Below, piece by piece: positions 1-10,547 of a stretch of DNA of 32,059 nucleotides. The position numbers and the translations under genes are program-made. Source of the DNA: Auxenochlorella pyrenoidosa (lineage: Eukaryota > Chlorophyta > Trebouxiophyceae > Chlorellales > Chlorellaceae); assembly GCA_001430745.1 (NCBI GenBank), contig KQ481993.1:979082-1011140 (forward strand), given 5' to 3'. Below the pieces are notes generated by a model, which saw only the letters and a list, made by a program, of their open reading frames with translations, was not told the origin of the DNA and did not search any database. How positions within the stretch are numbered: the first letter of the stretch is position 1; every line of letters starts with the position of its first letter.

Positions 1-3000
1 CCCCGGCCCTCTGCCGCCGCCGCCACCGGCGCCTAGCCCAGACCCAGACGACCCAGACGATCCAGACTCCAAGCGGGAGTATGACGAAATGTTCCTGCCG
101 CTGGTGCTGCTCGCTGGGTTCCTGGTGTCGATGGCGGGCATGATGTCGGGCCTCACGCTGGGCCTCATGTCGCTGGACCAGGTGGACATCGAGGTGGGTG
201 CCCGCAGCGCTGGCCGCCCACAAGGGGCCCGCAGGCTTCCGGCCTGGCTGTCAGGCTTGGCTTGCCTGCAGGAGCATGTGCTGGCCGGCTGGCTGCCCAG
301 AAGTTCATGCTGCGCAAGTGGGCACCCTGGCAGCTCACGTCCGAGGCCAGCAGGCGTGGGTCTGTTGTCAGTGCAGCCGCTCTCCATGTCTAACGGTGCT
401 TGAAAAGGGCCTGGCCCCCCGGCAGTCCACACCCAAAGCGACCAGCCTTGATGTTCTGCCACTCCCCCCCACACACCCCTGCAGATTCTGCGGCGCAGCG
501 GCACCGACCGGCAGCGCCGCCTGGCGCAGCGCATCCAGCCGGTGCTGTCGCGGCCGCACGTGCTGCTGGTGACGCTGCTGGTGTGCAACGCGCTGGCGGC
601 GGAGGCGCTGCCGCTGGTGCTGGACCGCCTGGCTGACCCGGCCACCGCCATCATCCTGTCGGTGTCTGTGGTGCTGCTGTTTGGTGAGGCTGGGGGTGTC
701 GCATGTGCAGGCTGGGGCTGGGTGGACTGGCTGGCGGGTCCGGATGCGGCAACTTGCTGTTTGCTTTGGGCCAATGGCAGGGATGGTTGCTAGGTGCGCA
801 GGGGAGGTGGAGTGAGGACGAGTTGCTCCTCTTGAGGCGCGTCTCGGTTTGCTGCTGTTGGGGAGGCACTCCGCAGGCTGCTGCGTGCCTGGCTGTGCCT
901 GTCCAGATTCCTTCCACAGCCTCGCGCTGCTGCCACTGCCCCTCCCGGCTGCAGGGGAGATCATCCCGCAGGCGGCCTGCTCGCGCTACGGTCTGGAGAT
1001 CGGCGCCGCCTCTGCGCCCTTTGTGCGCCTGCTCATGTGGCTCACCGCCCCGGTGTCCTACCCCATTGGCTGGGTGCTGGACCGGGTGCTCGGGGACCGC
1101 CACACCGCGCTGTTCAGGTGGGCCGCTCCGGCACCGCGCCCCCAGCGGCGGCTTTGTTGAGCAGAGGCCTGGCAACCAGCTGGTGGCAGCTGGGTGGGCG
1201 GGTTGAACTAGGCTACGCCTCGAGGCCGCGTTGGCTGACAGCGGGTGCCGGTCTGGCCACACCAGAAACTTTCCAGCAGTTCAGGCTGTGCAAGGCAGGC
1301 TAGCTATGCCTGCAGCGGCCCCAGCAACTTGCTGACGAGCATGGTTGAAAGCAACCTCCTTGCTAAGCTATCAACACTGGCATCCTGCCTGCCTGCCTGG
1401 CGCAGGCGCGCGGAATTAAAGGCTCTGGTGGACATTCACCGAGAGGGCCAGGAGTTTGGGGGCCAGCTGTCGGCAGGTGCGGCCAGCCGCCGGCCAGGGG
1501 GCAGGCCCGCCAGGGCTGCTTCCACAGACTTGAGCTCCTCGTGCCGGCAGGCTGGCACGAAGCTGCGCCTTGCGCAGCCACAACGGCTGGCCCCACCCTT
1601 GTTTCTGGGAGCCGCCTGCAGCGGGCTGGGCTCAGCGCGGCCCTAAGGACGCTCGTGCCCGCCTCGGCCGCGTCACCCCACTCTGCTTTCCCTGCGTGTG
1701 CCTGCGCGTGTGTGTGTCCCATACGCCACCCGCAGACGAGGTGGCCATCATCAAGGGCGCGCTGGACATGACGCACAAGACGGCGCGGCACTGCATGACC
1801 CCCATCGACATGGTCTTCATGCTGCCCACCGACCGTGTGCTGAATGAGGAGACGCTGACGGCCATCATGGCGTCGGGTGGGTGGAGGGGTGGGGGGTGGT
1901 TGGGGGCAGGGGTGGGTTGGGGTGGGAGCTTGGAGCAGCATGGACCTGAATTATCTGCTGTGCGTGCGCCAGGCGCGGCGTGCAAGCGTCTGCGCTGCTG
2001 CGCCAGCAGCCGAGGCCCGGTGACCGGCTGTTGAGCTGCTGGGGGGCGGCGGTCCCGTTTGGGCCCGGACCCCTGCGTCGCGCATATGGCACGGGCGCAC
2101 CCTGCATGGGTGTACGCGGGCCTGTGTGCCCAGAGGCGCTGTCAGCCCTCCCCTCTGCGTCCCTGTGCCCCGCCCAGGCCACTCGCGCATCCCCGTGCAC
2201 AAGCCGGGCGACCGGTCGGCCATCCTGGGCATCATGCTGGTCAAGGAGCTGCTCATGGTGGACAGGGGCCAGGGGAAGACGGTGGGGCACCAAAAGGTCC
2301 GGTCGCTGCCCGCCGTGCGCGCCGGTGAGCGGGGGGGACCGGCGGCTGGACTGGGGAAGTTGGGCGTGCGGTGCCTCCTGTGTGGTCTGTCGGCGGCACG
2401 GTGAGCGAGCGGCCTGTGCGGAGGTGCTGCGCGTGTCTATACCTCTGGGTGGCCTTGCCAAGGCCGCTGCTGTGCCAAAAACCATGTGTGACGCCCAGAG
2501 CGTGAGCCTGCATCGCTGCCGCCCCTGCCCCGCAGACACGCCGCTGTACGACATGCTGAAGCTGTTTGAGATCGGGCGCTCGCACATGGCGGTGCTGATG
2601 CAGCTGCGCAAGGAGGCCAAGGAGCGGCAGCGCAAGCTCACGTGAGGGGGACGCCGCCGCCGGGCGGGCTGCCCGGGCGGATGCAGCCACTGCGCGGGCG
2701 CAGGCGCAGCGTAACCACAGCGTGCCCCTCAGCCTAGTGTCGCTGCTTGCTGCTGCAGTGAGGAGCGCATGATGGTGCGGGTGGACTCAATGAGCGACGA
2801 CCCCAGCGGCGGCGACGTGAGTGTGATGCCTGTGCATGGCTGGTGCCCATCAGCGCGCTTGGCGCAGTGCCATCCACCCCCCCCAGGCCTCGGCACATGC
2901 GGATGTCTGCCACGGGCGTCCACAGGGAGAGGCCTGGGGGACAACAGGCATCTTTGCAGCCATGCCAGTGCAGGCGCCCCACCGTCGGCATGCACACCTG

Positions 3001-4751
3001 CTCCCGCCCTGCCCCGCAGTCTGACGAGGGTGATGATCTGTCGCCACGCCCAACCGCCCGCCCAGAAGATTTCATCTTTGACCACAGCGGTGGGTGGGGG
3101 GCAGCGGAACGCGGCGGTGCATGCAGGATTCGGCACCATGCACGAGCTCTCTCAGGGCACCCAAAGCGCTGCCCCCGCGCACAGCCCTGCTGCTGCTGGC
3201 AGTCTCCAGCGGGGCCCGCCGCCTGACGGCCGCCTGACCCACTGCGAGTGGGCAGCACTGTGGCTGCGGCCGGCCCCAGATCCTCAGGATGGTGCGCATC
3301 CTGCCTGCCCATCCTGCCTCCCTCACAGACTTTGAGCCGGTGGGCATCATCACCATCGAGGATGTGCTGGAGGAGCTGCTGCAGGCGGAGATCCTGGATG
3401 AAACGGACAAGTGGGCCGGGGGGCCGGGCCGCTGCCCTGGGGGGCTGCCGCCCTCTTTGCCAGTCGATCATTGGGCACCGGAGCAGCGCGATCAGGGGCG
3501 GTCGCAGGGATGGCAGGTGCTGCAGCTCGCTTGCTTGTTTGGGTTTAACTTTAAACCTGTCTAACCGCAACGGAATTGGCGACACAGACCAGCTGCATCA
3601 AGGGAGGCTGGCAAGCGTGGCCCCGCCATGGCCTGCCTCCCGTCGCCTCCGATGAGCGACCAACCCCCATGCGCCCCCCACCCCCCTTGCGGCGCAGGTT
3701 TGTGGACAACATGCAGCGCACGCCCGTGTCGGCCGCCGGCATCATGCGCTCGCTGCCGCCGCACCTGCGCAGCGTGTTTGGCGCGCGCGCGCTGCTGCCG
3801 CGCATCGGCGGCGCCGCCTTTATGGACCTGGATGGCCCGCTGCACAACCAGGGAGCAGAGACGATGGTGGCGGTGGCGGGCCTGGGCAAGCAACCCGCGG
3901 CAGCGGCAGCGGTGGTGCGGGCGGATGGCAGCGCGGCGGCCGCGGTGGCCGTGGCAGGAGGGGACGGGGCGGTGGCTGTTGCCTCAGGTTCGGGAGCGCC
4001 GCAGCAACTAGCTGACGCTGGCAAGTCGCCGCGGCACGCCCCGCTGCCGCCACGCAGCCTCCCAGCTGGCAGCCCCGCGCCCCTCAGCCCTGCCCCCAGC
4101 CCTCGCCCAGTCAGCCCGCAGCGGCCCAGCAGCGGTGGCGGCACGCCACGGCAGCTTCCCGCAGGGCGCGCCCGCAGCGGGGCCACCACTCCCCAGGGCG
4201 CCGGCAGCAGCATGCACGGCAGCGTGTCAGCGGGCTACCTCCTCAAGCAGGGAAGCCTGGGGGCGTCCCTGGTAGCAGAGGCATTGCGGCAGGAGATTGC
4301 TGCGCAGCTGGCAAGCGCAGCCGCCGTACAGGCTGGCGGCAGCGGCCCTGCAAATCGCCGCCGGGAGCGGTCGCGCTCGCTCTCCCCGCTGCCTTCAGCC
4401 AGGCAGGCCGGCAGCAGCCGGCACAGCCTGGCCGGGCAGGGTGGCGATGCCCTTGCGGCAGCCGCTGCCGCCCGGCCCAGCCCATTTGTGGCTGATGCAC
4501 CAGCAGGCGCCTTGGGGCGGCAGAGCCGCCCGGCGCAGCCAGCGACGCAGGCGCAGGCGCAGCAGCGCACCGCGCCAGAGGAAGTGCCGGGACCCATCTT
4601 CCCGGGCCTGCGCCGCTCTCGATCGGATGCCGCGCAGAGCGTGAGCAGCGGGGCGGCCACGCCGCGGCTGGTGGTGCCGCTGCAGGCGCCACCGCCGCGA
4701 CGCAGCACCAACTTGAGCCAGCGGGTGCAAGAGCAGGCAAGAGCAGGGTAG
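1..4751 (+). CDS. CNNM/DUF21-CBS family membrane protein (magnesium/metal transport related), 5' partial
   Basis: The frame is open from the left edge, so the N-terminus may lie outside; the first in-window Met is at 89. Exons: to 193, 485-683, 955-1117, 1406-1476, 1736-1876, 2178-2324, 2536-2641, 2759-2816, 3020-3089, 3329-3410, 3698-4751, giving 731 residues from that Met. The first helix carries MSGLTLGLMSLDQVDIE, and the following exons LLVTLLVCNALAAEALP and GEIIPQAACSRYGL, which are DUF21 signatures of plant and animal CNNM proteins. A CBS pair follows: MTPIDMVFMLPTD to GHSRIPVH, then TPLYDMLKLFEIG to VGIITIEDVLEELL. Family members sit in membranes and are linked to Mg2+ and other divalent-cation efflux. 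The last exon adds a tail of about 350 residues, rich in Ala, Ser, Gly and Arg and probably disordered. The final exon may end earlier at a GC donor (see findings). Confidence 0.9.
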
Positions 4752-5334
4752 GGTGCATGCAGGACTGGCGTTGCTTCTCAGCTTCCCAGCTGTTCAGAGG
4801 AGGGCTGCACGCAGGGCAGGACTGGCCCCTGCAGACTTGCCTTCCTGCGCGCCCTACCCTCTGTGCACAGATTGATCTGCTGCAGCCGCTGCTGAACAGC
4901 GGCAGCCGGCGAACGAGTACGGACCTGTCTCCTCGCACCAGCGGCGGTGGTGCTGCAGGATGACGCAGCCGAGCTGGATCTGTTCCGTTCAGTGGTGCAG
5001 GCAGCCCAGAACAGACGTGCTCTAACCCAGTGCAGCCATCCTTTTGTATCATTGTGTTCTAATTTTCAAACCATCATTCTTTGTGTCAATCCTGGCTACG
5101 ACTGCATTGCTGCTCAACCTCCTGCTAGCCTGCAATGCAGTTACGAGCTCGAAAGGTTGAAGCTTGTGCATCCGACGTGCACTTTTGCAACCCTTTTGAA
5201 AAAGAAAAAAGAGGATAGCAGCGCCGGGTTCATTTGCAGGTTGGCAAGCGCAGCAGTGCTACATTCGAGGGGAATGGCGTTCACAGGGCGGCTGCTGCAT
5301 GTCCGTCTGGCACACACCCTGCGTGAGTTGCCGG
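4752..5334. other. Convergent intergenic region, with possible extra last exon of the CNNM gene
   Basis: This stretch separates the CNNM gene from the minus-strand ORF. After an acceptor ending at 4870, the segment 4871-4963 reads in phase as a 30-residue Ser/Arg-rich tail ending in TGA at 4961-4963. It would be joined if the preceding exon stops at a GCAAGA donor near 4737. The rest (4964-5334) is comparatively AT-rich and looks like 3' untranslated sequence. I see no other gene. Confidence 0.4.
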
Positions 5335-6312
5335 TCACTTGGCGGCATGGCGGCTGCTTGAGCGAGGGCGCCTGTGAGGCAGCTCCCCTGTGGGCTGCTG
5401 CCGCTTCTTGCCCACCCTGCTTGCCTGGCTGCGGCCCAGCCCAGCCGCCTCCTTTGGGGGTGCCTGCTGGTGTCGCTGCTGCCGCCCTCGCTGCTGCACC
5501 GGTTGCTGCTCACCCTGCTTGCTGCCCATGTGTTGCTGCTGCCTGCCGGTATTCTTCTGCTGTCCTCTGCAGGCGCGCAACGGCAGCTGCCGCAACTCCA
5601 TGCTGCTGCCTGCCCTCTGCTCAGCAGCAACAGCAGCCACAGTAGCGGCAGCAGCAGCAGCAGCGGCAGCAGCAGCAGCAGCCGCAGTAGCAGCCCTGGT
5701 GCTGACAGCAGAGTCACACTGCTTGCTTCCGCCGCTGCTGCGCTTGGCAGGGGTGCTAAGATCCACAGCTTGACTGGGGTGGCTGGCGCCACCTGGAGGT
5801 GCATCCCTTACTGCTGCTGAGGCAGCAGGTGTCGGTGCCTCTGTGCTCGCGCTCTGACGGCGTGTGCGCTTGGGCTGCTGGGTGCCAGCATCTGCAGGCA
5901 GAGGCTCAGTGGCTTGCCCATGTGATTGGTCTGCCTGCGCCTCTGCTGCTGCTGCCACTGAAGTGCTGCCACGCTCAGTGGGCGCCCCTGCCGGTGCCAG
6001 AGCGGCGCTTGAGCTTGCTTTGCGTTTGGCTGACAGCCTGCTCTGCTCTGCTGCATCCTGCTTCCCACGAGGCGGCGACACCACGGTTGCTGCCGCCGGC
6101 ACAGTTGCTGCCAAGATACGCGGGCGCAGCACCGGGCCCTGCACAACCGCGTCACCACTGCCCTCGTCAGCCGCTTCCTGCACGCCTGATCCACTGCCTG
6201 CCAGCGCCAGGAGGCCTTGCAGGGCTTGCAAAGCTCTCTCCCCAGCGACAGGGCTGAATACAGGAAGCGCCTGGCTCTGGGTGCGTGGCTGCAGCGTACT
6301 TGGAGACTGCAT
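5335..6312 (-). CDS. Hypothetical low-complexity, possibly nuclear protein (single exon)
   Basis: This is a continuous 325-residue reading frame from an ATG at 6312 to TGA at 5335. I recognise no domain. The first 45 residues are moderately hydrophobic (ALQALQGLLALAG). The middle holds a basic patch (PKRTRRQS) that could be a nuclear localisation signal, followed by a run of about 15 alanines encoded by a CAG/GCT microsatellite. The C-terminal third is rich in Gln, Arg and Lys. It is divergent from the gene starting at 6510, with about 200 bases between. In GC-rich DNA such frames can be open by chance, and overlapping frames on the other strand are also open, so this is only a moderate-confidence gene. 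Confidence 0.4.
   Translation of the reverse strand: MQSPSTLQPRTQSQALPVFSPVAGERALQALQGLLALAGSGSGVQEAADEGSGDAVVQGPVLRPRILAATVPAAATVVSPPRGKQDAAEQSRLSAKRKASSSAALAPAGAPTERGSTSVAAAAEAQADQSHGQATEPLPADAGTQQPKRTRRQSASTEAPTPAASAAVRDAPPGGASHPSQAVDLSTPAKRSSGGSKQCDSAVSTRAATAAAAAAAAAAAAAATVAAVAAEQRAGSSMELRQLPLRACRGQQKNTGRQQQHMGSKQGEQQPVQQRGRQQRHQQAPPKEAAGLGRSQASRVGKKRQQPTGELPHRRPRSSSRHAAK
5641..5692. repeat. CAG/CGG-type trinucleotide microsatellite
   Basis: Imperfect tandem CAG units, interrupted by CGG and CCG, fill this stretch. On the minus strand they encode the polyalanine run of the orphan ORF. The repeat could vary in length between strains. Confidence 0.8.
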
Positions 6313-6509
6313 GCTGCCCCTCTTCCCAGCTGAGCTTGCCCAAGCGCTACTGGACGGAGGGAAGCCGATTTTGAATTGAGATATTGCTTTCCACTACGTC
6401 AGCAGGCGCCCCCTCCTCATGCCCTGTCTTGCACGATGAGTTGATGCCTCCTGATTTCTGTGTCTGATCTCTTGCCGGTGTGGTGTGTACCGTTGGGCAG
6501 CTTACAGCC
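6313..6509. promoter_or_regulatory. Putative divergent promoter region
   Basis: About 200 bases lie between the start of the minus-strand orphan ORF (6312) and the start of the plus-strand duplicated-motif gene (6510). Base composition drops to near-balanced around 6365-6480. If both genes are real they would share this region. I cannot point to a specific factor site. Confidence 0.3.
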
Positions 6510-7740
6510 ATGCAGGAGAGGGGAGGCAGTGGTGGCCTGGCACAAGCAAGCAGTGGCAGCCTAAAGCGGCCTCTGGACTCTCAACAGGACCTCAGTGAGT
6601 TCTGTAGGCTGCTGCGTGAGGATGCAAACCTGGACAGCAACTTTGCCAAGCGGCATGGTTCAACTGGAGCACCCCCTGAACCCATTGTATTGGCCTTTTC
6701 CTCTGAAGGACCTCCACAGGTGTTAGGGGAGCAGCAGAAGACCACGGACAGTGCGAGAGAAGGCGGCGGCGATGCAGCCAGCACGCGGCCCGCCTCTCCT
6801 GAAGCCGCTCATGGCTGTGGCGTGCCTGCAGGCACGACCGCTCAGGACCCAGCAGCATATTTAAATGGCAAGCCGAGCAGCAAGCCAGAAAATCAGGGCG
6901 ACAGCATGGAGCGCTCGAGCGGACGCTTGCAGGGGCAGCGCGACGGCGGCAGCTGCGGCAAGGTGAGGAAGGCGAGGAGGCACAGCACAGCGCGCACTGT
7001 CGGCGCTGGCGAGCCACGGCGCCCGTGGCGTGCCGCCCCGCCGCCCTTTGCTGGGCCCGCCTTCCACGCTGCGCCGCTGCACCCACCGTGCCTGTCTGAG
7101 CGCGGCCGATACTGGGTGGCGGCCTTCAGGCAGGAGCTGGCAGAGGATGCGGCGGTGGCCCCAGGGGATGCCCCCGCCCTGCTGGCAGAGTATGCCGCTG
7201 AGCTGGCGCAGGAGGAGCAGTTTGCGCACCCGGCCACTGCCGCCGCCCATCCACGGCTGAACGCGCGCGGCCGGCAGTGAGTGGAGGGAATGGGGGTGGG
7301 TGTGAGGTTGCGGCCCCACTCTCTTGGTACCCTTTGTTCCGGTGCAGTGCTGGGCATCTTGTAGGCACACCCGCCGGCATTCAACCGCAGCCCTGCCACA
7401 CGCCTGCCCTTGAAGACACCCCGCAGCCCAGGGTTCTCGCCAATCTTGCTGCCCGGCCCCGGAGCAGACAGGATGGGAACAGCTCAGGGGCGTGTCAGTC
7501 ACGCATCCTAACCACTTTTGATCCGACCTTTGCAGGTTTGTAGCGGCCTTCCGCCGCGAGCTGGCTGGCCACGGCAGGCAGCGGCTGGCAGGCGTCGACC
7601 CCGCGGAGCTGGTTACCGAGTATGCTGCAGAGCTGGAGCTTGAGGCACCCTTCTCAGCAGCGCCAGCAGCATCAGGAGGCGCCGCTGTCCGGTTGGGGGC
7701 GTCAGCCCCACAGCAGAGCGCGCTGCAGGGCCTGACGTAG
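6510..7740 (+). CDS. Unknown protein with a duplicated RxxVAAFRxEL...EYAAEL motif
   Basis: Two exons, 6510-7276 and 7536-7740, join in phase through a GTGAGT donor and a TGCAG acceptor and encode about 323 residues. The ATG at 6510 is chosen because the frame upstream offers only a GTG. I recognise no family. The N-terminus contains DLSEFCRLLREDANLDSNF, a possible helical motif, followed by a polar low-complexity stretch and a basic patch (KVRKARRHS). The C-terminal part has two copies of a roughly 40-residue motif. The first (7107-7223) runs from RYWVAAFRQELA to EYAAELAQEEQF. The second (7272-7276 plus 7536-7653) runs from RQFVAAFRRELA to EYAAELELEAPF and straddles the intron. The gene is convergent with ATG5, whose stop is 170 bases away. 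Its function is unknown. Confidence 0.7.
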
Positions 7741-7910
7741 GAGCGCTTGGCTGTGGTGTTGCTTGCCTGCAGTGCCTGCAAGTTCTGGCCCCACCACAGC
7801 TCCTTTCACACACGCGCCAGTGCCATGTGCCAGGCCAGGCTAGGCGGAAGGGCTTGTGGCAAGCTCTCATCCGTCCACCTCTGCTGGCCTGCATACCGGG
7901 GCTCTCACAC

Positions 7911-10265
7911 TCAGCCAGCCGCCAGGGCTCGGCCCAGGTGCAGCACAACGTACAGAAAGTAGTCGCCTGCATGCATCTGGGCATGCAGCCAGGCCAGCGG
8001 AGCGTCCAGGGGCGGCGCAGTGCCGCACACCAGCACGCCCCGCGCCGCAGCTGCCCGCTCCAGCGCCTCGGCCGCCGCTGCAGGCGCCGCTCCTGCTGCT
8101 GCTGCGACAGGCGGTCCTTGTGCTGCCGCTCCAGCTGCCGCAGAAGCAGGCGTTCCTGCTGCTGCTCGCGCCGTTCCTGCCTCCCCTTCCCCCGCGTATC
8201 CTTCTGCCGCCGCCATTTCTGTGTTTGCTGCCGTGCTGGAAGGAGCTGCTGCACCCGGGCTGCCCAGCGCGGCATGCTCATCCTGTCTTAAAGAGCTAGC
8301 TGCCGTTTCTGCTGGGCCAGGTGGCGCCTCTGAGTCAGCACTGGTACCAGCCGTTCCTCCGCGTCCCCTCATGCCCTCAGCGCCCTGCTCCTCTGCACCT
8401 GGCCCTGCTTCTGCTGGCCCCTCAGCCGCTGCCTGTGCCAGGCACTCTTCAACGAGCGGCAGCAGGGCCTGCCGAAGGGTGATGCTGCTGCCGTCGGCTG
8501 CCTGTGCCGCCATTGGACGCGAGGTGCAGGCAATGTCCTCATAGCTGCTCAGGTAGCCTGCACGGCCAGAGTTGGTCGAGAAGTGTCTGATTACTCAAGC
8601 CAGTTGCCACAGATGCGCTCAAGGCTGGGGCCCCTGCCCACTCTGGCCACCCCTCCAGTCGCCGGGCTGCCGGTGCAGCGTTCCTCCGTCCCGAATCCGC
8701 ACGGCCCGCCTTGGCGCCGGCACCTCACCGCCCGCATCCCTCCTTATGTACAGCCGCACAGGCACAGCGGCCGGGCCGCGGCCGCGCACCGCCGCCGGCG
8801 CCAGCTGCAGCGGCCCCGTGATGCGCTGGTACTGCTGCAGGCTGCCGGCCAGCACCTGGCGCCACAGGTCCTCCTGCAGGTGGCGGGGGGGTGGGGGGGT
8901 CGGGGGGGGGGAGGCGGCATGCAGCGGCGGAGCTATTGGAACGTGCCCCTGGTGGCATTGGATCATGGGCCACACACAGCAACAGCAGCCAGGCGCAGGG
9001 GCCTCCACAGTACGACTGCCTGCATCCCTCCGCCCGGCTCGGGGCCCTGGATGGCCCACCTGTGCCCCGGCTGCCATCTCCATCACACGCTGCGCGCTGC
9101 CGCGGCAGATGTGGGCCGCCTCCTTGAGCGAGTTGAAAAAGGCGCCCCGCAGCGCCGCCTCGCCCCCATAGGCCGGCAGCTGCCTGCAACGGGTCGGCAG
9201 GGGGGCGCGCCTGGCTCCAACAGCACTCAAAAACAACGCATGGGGTGCTCTGGGCGGGAGCGTGTTACCGCAAAGGGGTAAGCAAGGCATGTGCAAGAGC
9301 AGGCTGTAATGAGCATGGGTATCCCATTGTTGGCTGCCAGCACTGCCGGACATCTCCGAGCTGTCCTGCCCTGCCCTGCCGGCAGGCCCTCACCGGTCAG
9401 GAAAGCCCCTGAAGTGCAGCGTCAGCTGCCATGGCAGCTCCCCGCCAGGAGCGGCCACCAGATCGTACAGCACCCCGGCGGGCACGCCCCTGGTGCCAGG
9501 GAGGACGGCAAAGGAGTGAGCAGAGGCATGCTGGCAATACAGTCCAGCTGTTGCGGCTCAACTGCGGTAAACAGGGCAGCACCTAACTGGCGCTGTCGGA
9601 GCAGCAGCGGCGGCGGCGGCGGCTGCAGGAACATCTATGCCAACTTTGAAGGACAGAGGTGCATGCAGCTCAGGACCGCAGTCCCTTTGCTTGCAGCCCG
9701 CTGTGCTGAACTCACCACTTGAGCGGGAGGTGGCCATGCTCAAACCAGGGCACCAGCTCTCCTGGCGGCAGGAGGTGCTGCAGCAGCGGCAGCGCTCGTG
9801 GCACCAGGCTGTGCAGGTAACTGTGCCGGGGAACTAGGAACTGCAGCGGTGGGCCAGTGGAGAGTAAATCAGGTCAGTGTGTCCTGGCGACGCCTGCTGT
9901 TGCCTTTCCGTGCCACCAGCACCTCCTCAGCATGCCACACAGCAGCCAGTCTCACATATAGCACTGGCGGCTGCTCAAGCGAGGAGATCTCGCTCTCGGC
10001 CAGCCGTAGCTGCACCGGGATCTGCATGCAGGAGCAGAGCAGCTGGGTCGGTCGGGTGCCAGAAGGCCAGGCGTCGCCAGGCGGGAGCGGCACAGGGGCA
10101 GCCAGGGCAACGCCAGCACCGATGTCGAGTGTCGCAGAGGCGTTGTCAGCTCTGCATTCCATAAACCGGCCGTCAAAAGGGCTCAAAGGTGCGTTCCAGG
10201 CAGTCTCAGGCACTTACAGCGGCTCTCCAGCACTCTTCTGCTATCGAGCCGGTCTTGGGGAGCAT
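7911..10265 (-). CDS. ATG5: Autophagy protein 5 (ATG5), with a large insertion in the C-terminal ubiquitin-like domain
   Basis: ATG5 is covalently joined to ATG12 and, with ATG16, forms the complex that attaches ATG8 to phosphatidylethanolamine on growing autophagosomes. Seven exons (coding order 10265-10218, 10021-9956, 9840-9716, 9489-9394, 9183-9060, 8873-8729, 8557-7911) join in phase to 416 residues. Diagnostic segments, in order, are IPVQLRLAESEI, LVPRHSYLHSLVP, GHLPLKW, GVPAGVLYDL, LTLHFRGFP, FFNSLKEAAHI (acceptor lysine K132 by comparison with plant ATG5), EDLWRQVLAGSLQQY, VPVRLYIRR, YEDIACTSRPM, and C-terminal APPLDAPLAWLHAQMHAGDY. Residues about 243-374 form an Ala/Gly/Glu-rich insertion between two conserved parts of the C-terminal domain; relatives have a much shorter linker. 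The 16-residue first exon ends in WRAA just before IPVQ, matching the family N-terminus. Confidence 0.95.
8884..8915. repeat. G-rich tract (C-rich on the coding strand) in an ATG5 intron
   Basis: Long guanine runs on the plus strand lie within the intron between exons 5 and 6 of ATG5, just before its acceptor. On the transcript this is a polycytosine stretch acting as the pyrimidine tract ahead of the CTGCAG acceptor. Confidence 0.8.
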
Positions 10266-10547
10266 GGCGAAGCACTGGGAAGCTGATCATCGCGCTCAGA
10301 GCTTGAAAGAAGCACTCTCGTCTCGAGGGCGCAGCACGGTCGCAGCAGCGCAGCAGAATGGACGGGGCAGGATTTCGACACTCGCATCGCACCCCAATAG
10401 TGCCGAAGCTTTGGTTTCTTTATTCTTTCACCGCACAGCCCTCCTACTGCTCGGCCCACCGACTTGCTGAGCGGCGTGAGCTGCAGAGGCCTTGCGGCAT
10501 TCTTTCGTTCGGTTGTTTGCGATTTTCTATATCGCTGAGCAGTGACC
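10266..10547. promoter_or_regulatory. Divergent promoter between ATG5 and the PPR gene
   Basis: Only 282 bases separate the two start codons, so both promoters and 5' untranslated regions must fit here. The PPR side (about 10495-10540) is relatively AT-rich and contains CTATATCG. No specific factor site can be claimed. Confidence 0.45.
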
